From a virus, in IMG/VR virus record IMGVR_UViG_3300009161_005622, positions 1 to 36,161 of that record: 36,161 nucleotides of DNA. One strand, written 5' to 3'. The position numbers were made by a program, and so were the translations under genes. The notes below the pieces were generated by a model. That model searched no databases. It had not been told where the DNA came from and saw nothing but the letters and a program-made list of their open reading frames with translations. Positions 23,836 to 30,722 of this stretch are shown here, one piece after another (position 1 is the stretch's first letter; each line of letters starts with the position of its first letter).

Positions 23836-24468
23836 AGAGAACTCGACAAACTTATAAAACTCGGCTCTTGATTGATCCGAATTTTTTAAAAATGCACCAG
23901 ACATACGAGCAGTTCTCATTGTTGAGTCGTGCTTAATACCTCGATTACTGCAGCAAGTATGTTCACATTCAATCATTACAGCAACTCCTTTATTGTCTTC
24001 ACATACTTTATTAACATACTCTGCAATCTGCGCAGTTAAATTCTCCTGCACCTGCATACGCCTCGCAAACCAATCTACAATTCTATTTAACTTACTCAGA
24101 CCAATAACTTTACCAGTTTTACTCGGAATATATGCAACGTGAGCTAAACCTGTAAATGCTGCATGGTGATGGCTACACATTGAAACAACTTTAATATTAT
24201 TCTGACAAACCATTCCATCATACTGATCTACGTTTTCAAATGCAGTAATTTTAGGCGGTGGATTGTAGCAACCAGAAATTAAGTCATTAACAAATGCTTT
24301 AGCAACACGATTAGGAGTATCAGAACTATTCGGATCATTTCTCCAATCAATCTTTAGAGCATCCATAAACAGTTCATATGCCATACTAGCATTTTTAATA
24401 ATTTGATTCTTCTCTTCGTCAGTCTGAGGAACATTACCGTTCGCGTTACCAATATTTTTTGATTGCAT
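23827..24468 (-). CDS. folE: GTP cyclohydrolase I (FolE)
   Basis: 213 residues. [18 protein letters not shown] holds the zinc Cys/His and substrate residues, [17 protein letters not shown] the conserved helix, QENLTAQIA follows, and [10 protein letters not shown] supplies the second zinc Cys. It converts GTP to dihydroneopterin triphosphate, the first step to preQ0 (and to folate). QueD, QueE and QueC in the window point to the 7-deazaguanine route. Its ATG has an AGGAAA-class promoter with 6-nt spacing, divergent from the late promoter at 24492 and sharing one base with it. Confidence 0.95.
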   Translation of the reverse strand: MQSKNIGNANGNVPQTDEEKNQIIKNASMAYELFMDALKIDWRNDPNSSDTPNRVAKAFVNDLISGCYNPPPKITAFENVDQYDGMVCQNNIKVVSMCSHHHAAFTGLAHVAYIPSKTGKVIGLSKLNRIVDWFARRMQVQENLTAQIAEYVNKVCEDNKGVAVMIECEHTCCSNRGIKHDSTMRTARMSGAFLKNSDQSRAEFYKFVEFSKK

Positions 24469-24474
24469 AAAGTA

Positions 24475-24492
24475 ATTATATATGCTTTCCGT
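24475..24492 (-). promoter_or_regulatory. AGGAAA-class promoter of folE
   Basis: Minus strand: ACGGAAA, 5 nt, TATAAT, 6 nt, ATG 24468. Confidence 0.65.
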
Positions 24493-24499
24493 ATAAATA
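24492..24499 (+). promoter_or_regulatory. T4-type late promoter TATAAATA
   Basis: A perfect box followed by C, 5 nt before ATG 24505. It fixes the start at 24505 rather than an upstream in-frame ATG. Confidence 0.8.
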
Positions 24500-24504
24500 C
24501 TAGT

Positions 24505-25308
24505 ATGTCAGCATTTAATAATTTAATCGAACAAGTAGCATTAAAAGAAAAACTAGTTAAAGTACAGCTAAAGACTGATCCTGCTTTTTCAAATCTAGGT
24601 AACATTAGTAAATTTCAAGGATACATTGGATATATTTTAAGAGAAAATGGGTCTTCTTCAAAAGTATTTCTTGAGCAAAACGGTGCTGTAATAATTGTAC
24701 CTAACAAAATGTTAGAGCCTGTGCAAAATAAATTATCCAAAGTAGATATGTTTAAACTTGCAGCTCTGAGATACTTAAAGGAAAAGCGTGATATTAAGCA
24801 AACAGATACAATAACAAAATTAATTATAAATTGTAATAGTATTGAGTACGTTGAATCATTTTGCATAGATAATGGTTGTACACAAAATGATATAAAAAAT
24901 ATTTATAAATTAGCATTTAATAGTACAATTAATGAAAGTTTGTGGGATGCCGCTAAGCCATGGTTAAAAATTGCAACAGGTCACATGCCAAATAAACCCT
25001 GGGTGCCTGGGGCCCATGATAATTCTGCTGCGAATATAATGGATTTATTAGGTAAAAAAACTACTTCTAAGTCTGGTTATCAGGTACCTGATGCTATTAA
25101 AAAGTACATAAAAGATACTCACGATAACAAAAAAGGTAATGCGGCCGCTGACTCTGCGCAAATTCAAGCATTGACAGCTGAGATTGCGAAAGCTGCTAAT
25201 GCAGAAATACAAAAGAAATTTAACGAAGGGCTCAAAACATATCATTCAGCCATAACAAACGATCAATTAATTCAACTTTATTCGCAAGCCGCGCATCTTA
25301 TAGATTGA
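24505..25308 (+). CDS. Late protein of unknown function with capsid-targeting-like N-terminus
   Basis: 267 residues. [16 protein letters not shown] offers an L-I-E/Q gp21-like site. The following ~100 residues ([30 protein letters not shown]) look beta-rich, then helical; [26 protein letters not shown] is a distinctive Trp/Pro segment near the middle. A long Ala-rich helix ends the protein. No known family recognised. It is late-expressed and convergent with the collar gene, whose stop codon begins on the next base. Confidence 0.72.
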   Translation: MSAFNNLIEQVALKEKLVKVQLKTDPAFSNLGNISKFQGYIGYILRENGSSSKVFLEQNGAVIIVPNKMLEPVQNKLSKVDMFKLAALRYLKEKRDIKQTDTITKLIINCNSIEYVESFCIDNGCTQNDIKNIYKLAFNSTINESLWDAAKPWLKIATGHMPNKPWVPGAHDNSAANIMDLLGKKTTSKSGYQVPDAIKKYIKDTHDNKKGNAAADSAQIQALTAEIAKAANAEIQKKFNEGLKTYHSAITNDQLIQLYSQAAHLID

Positions 25309-25940
25309 TTAAGTCTTTATAATATAATTAATTACAGTGTAGGGCTGCATGTTGGGATGACTAGCACCACCGCCATTTGAACCAGTGAAACTAACATTTA
25401 TACCCTGAGGGTCTAGAGCAGATTGATTATTAAGTTTTGAATCAAACTTTTTATTACTAAATCCTCTATCGTATTGATGGGTATGTGGAGGTATTTGATT
25501 AATATTAAGTGTAACATTCTCAACTCCACCTGATTCACCAAAGTTATAATTTCCGCCTAACCCTGCACCCTGCCCAGCACCAATTAAAGTGCGTCCACGT
25601 AAATCAGGTAATTTAAAATTATTAGTATTAGTAGATACACCATATGTATCACCTATTGCTTCGTAAAGTGCATTGTAATTTGATATTACAAGTGAAGAAC
25701 CATCACATACTACCCACCCCTTTAACGTAGTATTTAAAATAGTTGGCGTAATAATTCCTCCATATGGTAAAATTAATCCAATTGGAAATAGGGCGGAAAA
25801 TAAATCAAAAACTTCTGTAACGTTGTTTTGTATGTTGTTATTACGTTATCATTAATTACATCCGGCTGCGATAAAGGAAAAACTCCATCTAACGTTAAGT
25901 CGGTAACTGCTGTTAATTCAGAAATTCTAATATTTGACAT
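25309..25940 (-). CDS. Tail-collar domain fibre-type protein, reading frame interrupted
   Basis: The first frame from ATG 25940 encodes MSNIRISELTAVTDLTLDGVFPLSQPD..., a virion-protein N-terminal module like that of the 31999 gene, but stops soon after. The -1 frame continues VTEVFDLFSALFPIGLILPYGG, GWVVCDGSSL, NFKLPDLRGRTLIGAG, IPPHTHQY and ASHPNMQPYTVINYIIK, a complete phage tail collar domain. Joining them requires one extra base or a -1 shift, most simply near the four-A run (25826-25829 on the plus strand). A sequencing or assembly indel, a real mutation or programmed shifting could explain it. A late-type box (AGTAAATA) 5 nt before the ATG supports the start. Confidence 0.82.
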
Positions 25941-25945
25941 AAAAA

Positions 25946-25953
25946 TATTTACT
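25946..25953 (-). promoter_or_regulatory. Late promoter variant AGTAAATA
   Basis: Minus strand AGTAAATA, exactly 5 nt before ATG 25940. Confidence 0.55.
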
Positions 25954-25992
25954 ACATAAATGCAAAATTATAATCGTAAAAGTTGAAATATT

Positions 25993-26010
25993 AAGGAATC
26001 AGCATATAAT
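25993..26010 (+). promoter_or_regulatory. AGGAAA-class promoter of queD
   Basis: AAGGAAT, 5 nt, TATAAT, 6 nt, ATG 26017. A TTGAAA at 25983-25988 is also 16 bp from the hexamer, so an ordinary sigma70 reading is possible here. Confidence 0.65.
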
Positions 26011-26016
26011 AACAAT

Positions 26017-26733
26017 ATGAGTACTTTTAATTCTACTAAACTAATCAAACTAGGCAGCTGTGCATTTCGACAATTTACTGCTGAAAGTCATTGCAAATAT
26101 GTTCACGGTTATCGTCTATCTGCAAAGATTACAATAAGCTGCAAAGAGGTTGATAAAAATAACTGGTGTTTTGATTTCGGTGACTTTAAGGAGATTAAGT
26201 CTATTCTTGGATATCAATTTGACCACACTCTCTGTATTGCTGAAAATGATCCATTGCGTTCAACTTTTGAATTGTTGCAATCACAGGGTGGGTGCGATTT
26301 ACGGATTATGCCAGCTGTTGGAATTGAAAAATTTGCTGAATGGTGTTACAATACTGTAAATAAATTTGTTCAGAATCGAACTCATAAACGCTGCTGGGTA
26401 TCTTCAGTAGAATTGTTTGAGCATGAAGAGAATTCTGCAATCTATTCACCTAAATGTGATAATACAGTCCTAAATCTTACTGCAGTTAGTGGGGACGAGC
26501 TTCTTGCTAAATATACAGAGAAGTTTCTTTTCGATGAAGTACCTGTACCTGTAGTAAATGGCAGCTGGGAAAATGTTAATATTTATACAAATCCTGACCC
26601 TGAGCCGACATCTGTATCTACTCCTGCTCCCGTATCAACACCAGAGCCTAATCAACGCCGTGGTGCTAATGTCGGATCTAATAACTCACCTGGCAAAGGT
26701 AATTGGTTTGCAGGAACAACTTGGGGTGAATAA
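26017..26733 (+). CDS. queD: 6-carboxytetrahydropterin synthase-like protein (QueD)
   Basis: 238 residues, longer than E. coli QueD (121). ESHCKYVHGYRLSAKI carries the catalytic Cys and zinc His residues; canonical HGH is HGY here, and the loop between the first His and the Cys is absent. NWCFDFGDFKEIK, QFDHTLCIAENDPL, GIEKFAEW and VELFEHEENSAIY follow the family order. From memory a subfamily with this HCxxxHGYR pattern exists, so activity is likely. The last ~60 residues form a Pro/Thr/Ser/Gly-rich tail. It makes 6-carboxy-tetrahydropterin from the FolE product. Confidence 0.88.
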   Translation: MSTFNSTKLIKLGSCAFRQFTAESHCKYVHGYRLSAKITISCKEVDKNNWCFDFGDFKEIKSILGYQFDHTLCIAENDPLRSTFELLQSQGGCDLRIMPAVGIEKFAEWCYNTVNKFVQNRTHKRCWVSSVELFEHEENSAIYSPKCDNTVLNLTAVSGDELLAKYTEKFLFDEVPVPVVNGSWENVNIYTNPDPEPTSVSTPAPVSTPEPNQRRGANVGSNNSPGKGNWFAGTTWGE

Positions 26734-27084
26734 ATGAGCGCAGATCCGCAATTACAAAATATTTATACTACACAAGTATCAAATAATTCTGGACCAATAA
26801 AAAACGGAATGTATAGCTCAACTTTTAGGGTCCCGCCATTTGAGCGGGACCCTAAAACGGCACAGTTGGAAAATACAGTTTTTAGTTTACTCAATAAAAA
26901 ACTAAACGAGTTAAATAATTCTAGTGATCACAAAGAGGTGTTACCTGCCATTCCTCGGGATACTGTCCGTATGGTGTCATTTGAGGAGGCACTACGGGAG
27001 TTGAGTGCGATTTCTGCTTATGAGCTCTGTAATCCTGAGATTCAGAGTAAGCCTGCTGAACTGTCTCCAACTTCTGCACAATAA
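26734..27084 (+). CDS. Possible small protein downstream of queD
   Basis: 116 codons beginning on the base after the queD stop. The first part (MSADPQLQNIYTTQVSNNSG) and LENTVFSLLNKKLNELNN look protein-like, but a 14-bp palindrome is translated through (STFRVPPFERDPK), and the last 164 bases overlap the C-terminus of phoH on the other strand. No family recognised. It could be real and coupled to queD, or a chance frame. Confidence 0.4.
   Translation: MSADPQLQNIYTTQVSNNSGPIKNGMYSSTFRVPPFERDPKTAQLENTVFSLLNKKLNELNNSSDHKEVLPAIPRDTVRMVSFEEALRELSAISAYELCNPEIQSKPAELSPTSAQ
26823..26857. repeat. Perfect 14-bp palindrome with 7-nt loop
   Basis: TTTTAGGGTCCCGC at 26823-26836 is mirrored by its complement at 26844-26857. 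The G/C core is unusual in this AT-rich genome. The T-run precedes and the A-run follows the stem on both strands, opposite to an intrinsic terminator, so it is better called an RNA hairpin or protein-binding site of unknown role. Confidence 0.8.
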
Positions 27085-27829
27085 ATCTTAGAATCTTAGA
27101 ACGGACAATCTCGTTTTCACCGAATTTAAATACGTGAATACCTTTATCTTGACTCTGTTCATCGTTAAATACATTCAAGATTCCTAAATAACCAGACTTA
27201 TTGTAAATATCACTCTGCCTAGTATCACCAATAACTACATATTTAGTATTTTCACCAAATCGCGTTAAGATAGCAACAAGCTCAGTATGCGTTAAATTTT
27301 GAGCCTCATCTACAATAACTAGTGAATTACGAAAAGTTAATCCACGTACGAAGTTTACCGGTAAGCATTTGACAACATCACTTTTTAATAGCTCTGTTCT
27401 ACTAACAGGTCCAACTAGCTCATCAAGTTTTTCGATTAATGGTAGTGCCCAGGGCATGAATTTATCTTGTAGTTCACCAGGCAATGATCCCATGCTCCTA
27501 GATGCACTCTCTACAATACTTCTGATATATACAATATTATCAATACTCTTTAATTGCAACAATTCGAGAGCAGCAAGTACAGCCAGATAAGACTTTCCTG
27601 TGCCAGCGGGCCCATCAGCGAACACCATTTTAGTCTCTTTAAGCTCAAGTAATTTTACAAATGAGCTGTGTACATCATTTAATTTAAACGAGTTTTTAAT
27701 TTTAAACGTATTTTTCCATGTCTTAGCACTATTACTTGCAATTTCTTCCTCTAGATTATAGTCAACACGGTCATCATTATATCGATTAGAACGAGCTGAA
27801 CGCTTTCTTGGTTTTTTTGTTGTTTGCAT
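26921..27829 (-). CDS. phoH: PhoH-like ATPase
   Basis: 302 residues from ATG 27829; a TTG two codons earlier is less likely. A basic N-terminal tail (KKPRKRSARSNR) precedes the P-loop GPAGTGKS, YIRSIVESASRSMGSLPGE, and Walker B IVDEAQNLTHTEL, then VVIGDTRQSD, as in phage PhoH proteins. The last ~40 residues are polar and Pro/Gln rich. PhoH is common in marine phages; its biochemical role is unsettled, with RNA binding or helicase-like functions proposed. A possible late-type box AATAAATA lies 9 nt before the ATG. It is divergent from queE. Confidence 0.92.
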   Translation of the reverse strand: MQTTKKPRKRSARSNRYNDDRVDYNLEEEIASNSAKTWKNTFKIKNSFKLNDVHSSFVKLLELKETKMVFADGPAGTGKSYLAVLAALELLQLKSIDNIVYIRSIVESASRSMGSLPGELQDKFMPWALPLIEKLDELVGPVSRTELLKSDVVKCLPVNFVRGLTFRNSLVIVDEAQNLTHTELVAILTRFGENTKYVVIGDTRQSDIYNKSGYLGILNVFNDEQSQDKGIHVFKFGENEIVRSKILRFIVQKLETVQQAYSESQDYRAHKQKSHSTPVVPPQMTPYGQYPEEWQVTPLCDH

Positions 27830-27869
27830 ATTCAATATTATTTATTTGAGTTTATCTGGATTAATAGGT

Positions 27870-27887
27870 AAGGAAATAATATATAAT
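27870..27887 (+). promoter_or_regulatory. AGGAAA-class promoter of queE
   Basis: AAGGAAA, 5 nt, TATAAT, 6 nt, ATG 27894. It supports this start over an in-frame TTG at 27846. Confidence 0.68.
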
Positions 27888-27893
27888 GAACAT

Positions 27894-28712
27894 ATGAAAA
27901 ATGAATTAAATGTATCAGAAAAGTTTTACTCAATCCAATGCGAAGGAGTTACTACAGGTTTTCCTGCTTATTTTATTAGATTAAAGGGATGTAACTTAAG
28001 TTGTGGTATCTCAAGTGAAGGCATCAGTAATATCCTCAAAACTGGTAAGGGTAATATTGATTCGGGCTCGTTTGTTGGTGATCTGCATCAGCAAGACAAA
28101 GCAACTTGGACTTGCGACTCAGCTCCGATTTGGTTATTTGGTAATAAAATTACTTATGAGCAAATTGTGCAAGATTGGATTGATGAAGGTATTTTTGAAT
28201 GGGTTAAGTGGGGCAGGGTTCATATTATTTGGACTGGCGGTGAACCAACTATGCCTATTCACCAAGAAGCTATTGTTGGATTTCTAAATTGGTTTAAGCT
28301 TACATATCCTGAGTCAAGTCTCTATAGTGAAATTGAAACTAATGGTACTTTTTATATTAATGATGAATTATTCAATCATTTAAATCAAATTAATTGCTCT
28401 GCTAAATTAGATAACTCAGGTATGGCAGAATCTAAGCGTATTAAACCGGATGCACTTCGACGAATTGTTGAACATAAAAATTATTGGTTTAAATTTGTTA
28501 TTTCAAATGAAAGTGATTTAGAAGAAATTATTACTCAATATAGATTACCGTTTCATATCGATCAACAGCGGTTAATTATTATGCCAGGTCTTGATGCACA
28601 GGAGAACTTTCATGAACGTACTAAATTTATTCTCGAAACGGCTAAAAAATATGGTTTCATTGGGTTGACCCGTTTACATATCTCTGCATGGGATAAGACT
28701 TGCGGAGTTTAA
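27894..28712 (+). CDS. queE: 7-carboxy-7-deazaguanine synthase-like radical SAM enzyme (QueE)
   Basis: 272 residues. FYSIQCEGVTTGFPAYFIRLKGCNLSCG begins as in QueE. The third cluster Cys is displaced: after CNLSC it appears only 37 residues later in ATWTCDSAPIW, giving Cx3C-x36-C rather than Cx3Cx2C. IIWTGGEPTMP is the SAM-binding GGEP motif, YSEIETNGT follows, and SAKLDNSG and NYWFKFVIS complete the barrel. Variant cysteine spacing is known among QueE enzymes, so function is likely kept. It converts the QueD product to 7-carboxy-7-deazaguanine. Confidence 0.92.
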   Translation: MKNELNVSEKFYSIQCEGVTTGFPAYFIRLKGCNLSCGISSEGISNILKTGKGNIDSGSFVGDLHQQDKATWTCDSAPIWLFGNKITYEQIVQDWIDEGIFEWVKWGRVHIIWTGGEPTMPIHQEAIVGFLNWFKLTYPESSLYSEIETNGTFYINDELFNHLNQINCSAKLDNSGMAESKRIKPDALRRIVEHKNYWFKFVISNESDLEEIITQYRLPFHIDQQRLIIMPGLDAQENFHERTKFILETAKKYGFIGLTRLHISAWDKTCGV

Positions 28713-28722
28713 TGTTTTATAA

Positions 28723-28730
28723 CATAAATA
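28723..28730 (+). promoter_or_regulatory. Late promoter variant CATAAATA
   Basis: CATAAATA, 6 nt before ATG 28737; it would serve the NUDIX, ART-like and SOD genes. Confidence 0.6.
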
Positions 28731-28736
28731 TGTTAT

Positions 28737-29201
28737 ATGGAAGATACAAAACAAATATCAAAAGCCATATTATGCTATAATAGTAGAGTATTATTACTAA
28801 AGCCTGTTTATAGTGTGTATTGGCATTTGCCTGGCGGACATTTGCATGTAAAAGAATCTTATGTAGATGGACTAAAGCGGGAAATTAAGGAAGAAACTAA
28901 TATTAATATTAGTAAGATACTTGAAATACAAAATAAATTAAATTTTAAATTATTTATTTGTATGTCAAATACTGAACATGTTAAATTAAGTGATGAGCAC
29001 TCTAGATTTAAATGGGTTGACCCGTTGTTTTTACGCAATGTATATTTAACCAAAGAAACTCTGCGAGATATCTATTATGTAATAAATAATAGTGAATCAT
29101 TTAAGCAATATATACCTGTTACTTATGCTTACAACTTAAATAAGAAACAGCTTAAAAAAGCCGCTAATGACATAGAAGAAACCCCTAATGAAAACATTTA
29201 A
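28737..29201 (+). CDS. NUDIX hydrolase
   Basis: 154 residues with a full Nudix box: GHLHVKESYVDGLKREIKEETNI fits Gx5Ex7REUxEExxU. LPGGH precedes it. It hydrolyses a nucleoside diphosphate linked to another group; the substrate (damaged dNTP, NAD-type cofactor, RNA cap) cannot be told. Its 3' end overlaps the first copy of a 29-nt repeat that encodes the start of the SOD gene, so originally the SOD gene probably began inside its last codons. Confidence 0.9.
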   Translation: MEDTKQISKAILCYNSRVLLLKPVYSVYWHLPGGHLHVKESYVDGLKREIKEETNINISKILEIQNKLNFKLFICMSNTEHVKLSDEHSRFKWVDPLFLRNVYLTKETLRDIYYVINNSESFKQYIPVTYAYNLNKKQLKKAANDIEETPNENI

Positions 29202-29216
29202 TCAGCAAATATCACA
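29188..29216 (+). repeat. 29-nt direct repeat, left copy (orphan SOD start)
   Basis: Identical to 30071-30099, the first 29 bases of the SOD gene. Here it encodes MKTFNQQISHAYA and then stops, a decapitated start. The ART-like gene lies exactly between the copies. Confidence 0.88.
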
Positions 29217-30061
29217 TGCCTATGCTTAGCAATTTTAAAATAGTACCGTTTAAAACATTTTTTGAAGAGGGTATCGCTCAAAAAAGAAATGGAGTACCGT
29301 ACGGAAATATATATAACTTTAATAGAGATAAAGATGGTAATGTTATTGGTTTCAAGATTGAAAAAGATGTTGAAGAATATAAAAAAAGACGGGCTGATGC
29401 ATTTGAGCCAAGAATAACCACAGACCTTGGAAGTATTACAGACAATATCCGCTACGATATAAACAATCAAATAGATGCAGTGATGAAATATTACGGATTT
29501 AGTTTAAAGGCGGGGTTTGATTCTTTACCCAGAGACGGTTCTCTAGTGTATAGAGGACACAAAGATCCAGACCCATTTTCAAAAAGTGAAGATGCTAAGG
29601 CTAGGGGGAGTTCAGTCTATTTTTCATCTAATCCAGAGTATACACACGGTGCATATTCGGTTGGATATAATTTAGGCTCAACACAAATAGGGCAAACTGG
29701 ATTTAATAGTCTACAATCTACAGTTAGCGACCCAAAATCTTTTTCTGGGTGGGGACCCATAGGAGTTGGATTTTTTACCGTAGCAACTCCTAAAAATGCA
29801 GATAAAATTTTGTGGTATAGTAATTATGGCTACGAAAAGTCAGGAGCAGAAGGATACACTAGATTGCAGCGAGAGATTAAAGATGGGTGGGATTTTGAGT
29901 GTGTTGAACCTATAGAATCATTTTCAAAAATAAAAACATATTTGACATATAATAAATATATGATAAGTTTCGATAGATTAAAACAAGTTCAGCCTGATTT
30001 ATATAACCAGGCTAAAAATAGCTATGTAATTAAATCTATAAAAGAGCTAAGAGCTATTTAA
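29216..30061 (+). CDS. Late protein with ADP-ribosyltransferase-like motifs, between direct repeats
   Basis: 281 residues. VPFKTFFEEG near the N-terminus resembles the capsid-targeting peptides of the neighbouring proteins. SLVYRGHKDPDP and GSSVYFSSNPEYTHGAYSVGYNLG are reminiscent of the R and STS motifs of R-S-E type ADP-ribosyltransferases; I cannot place the catalytic ExE motif with certainty (candidates are in the C-terminal third, around DFECVEP). T4 Alt is a packaged and injected ADP-ribosyltransferase, so the context is apt. The gene starts on the last base of the left 29-nt repeat and ends just before the right copy, showing it was inserted into the NUDIX-SOD junction. Confidence 0.6.
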   Translation: MPMLSNFKIVPFKTFFEEGIAQKRNGVPYGNIYNFNRDKDGNVIGFKIEKDVEEYKKRRADAFEPRITTDLGSITDNIRYDINNQIDAVMKYYGFSLKAGFDSLPRDGSLVYRGHKDPDPFSKSEDAKARGSSVYFSSNPEYTHGAYSVGYNLGSTQIGQTGFNSLQSTVSDPKSFSGWGPIGVGFFTVATPKNADKILWYSNYGYEKSGAEGYTRLQREIKDGWDFECVEPIESFSKIKTYLTYNKYMISFDRLKQVQPDLYNQAKNSYVIKSIKELRAI

Positions 30062-30070
30062 TTTATCCCT

Positions 30071-30099
30071 ATGAAAACATTTAATCAGCAAATATCACA
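30071..30099 (+). repeat. 29-nt direct repeat, right copy (SOD start)
   Basis: Encodes the first nine residues of the SOD targeting peptide; identical to 29188-29216, with an 883-nt period. Confidence 0.88.
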
Positions 30100-30700
30100 C
30101 ATTCTAGAGGCTACTAACTCTACCTATAAACCTGCAAAACTTCCCTATAACCTTAATGCATTGAGTCCAATTATTAGTAGTAAGACGATGAATGAGCATT
30201 ATAATAAACATTATAAGAATTATATAAACAAATTAAATGATGCAATTAAAGGAACTAAGATAGTTGATATTGTAACATTAATTAAAAGCTGTAAATCTAA
30301 GCCAGATATTATTAAAAATAATGCTGGAGGTTTTTATAATCATAGTCTATTTTGGAATATGCTATCACCTAAGTCTGAATTAAGTGGAGATATTAAAGAT
30401 GTTATAATTGACGATTGGGATAGTTTTAAGGGATTTAAAGAAGATTTTATTAATGTTGCTTTAAAACAATTTGGATCCGGTTGGTGCTGGCTAGTTAAGG
30501 ATAAAAACAAATTTGAAATTATTACAACTGCTAATCAAGACAATCCATTAATGACAAATAAAGATATAGGTATCGTCTTGGGGGTAGACCTATGGGAACA
30601 CAGTTTTTATCTGGATTACAAGTCAGACAAGCAGACTTACTTAAACAAAGTTCTCGGCATTATTAATTGGGATTATTGCAATAGTTTGTTGATTTCTTAA
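30071..30700 (+). CDS. Mn-type superoxide dismutase with capsid-targeting-like N-terminal extension
   Basis: 209 residues. Metal ligands are intact: His43 (NEHYNKHY), His91 (NNAGGFYNHSLFW), Asp173 and His177 (DLWEHSFY). FGSGWCWLV and TTANQDNPL (Gln156) point to the Mn/cambialistic class rather than Fe. Cellular enzymes begin near LPY (residue 24). The first ~20 residues, MKTFNQQISHILEATNSTYK, are an extension that resembles T4 capsid-targeting peptides and contains an I-L-E/A site. This suggests an injected or capsid-stored enzyme that removes superoxide at the start of infection. It is third in a late transcription unit. Confidence 0.92.
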   Translation: MKTFNQQISHILEATNSTYKPAKLPYNLNALSPIISSKTMNEHYNKHYKNYINKLNDAIKGTKIVDIVTLIKSCKSKPDIIKNNAGGFYNHSLFWNMLSPKSELSGDIKDVIIDDWDSFKGFKEDFINVALKQFGSGWCWLVKDKNKFEIITTANQDNPLMTNKDIGIVLGVDLWEHSFYLDYKSDKQTYLNKVLGIINWDYCNSLLIS

Positions 30701-30716
30701 ATTAGAATAATATAAT
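30689..30716 (+). promoter_or_regulatory. Sigma70-like promoter of the P-loop kinase gene
   Basis: TTGATT, 16 bp, TATAAT, then 6 nt to ATG 30723. It lacks the AGGAAA element but keeps the -10-to-ATG distance. Confidence 0.6.
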
Positions 30717-30722
30717 ACATTT

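Noticed and set aside
24463-24504. Upstream ATG for the 24505 gene.
   Set aside because: It lies upstream of and across the late promoter and inside folE; ATG 24505 fits promoter spacing and the tag.
26823-26857. Palindrome called as a rho-independent terminator.
   Set aside because: The T-run precedes the stem and the A-run follows it on both strands, the reverse of a terminator.
30071-30700. SOD as host contamination of the assembly.
   Set aside because: It lies between phage-type genes, follows the same codon style, and carries a phage-type N-terminal tag; its start is duplicated next to the NUDIX gene.
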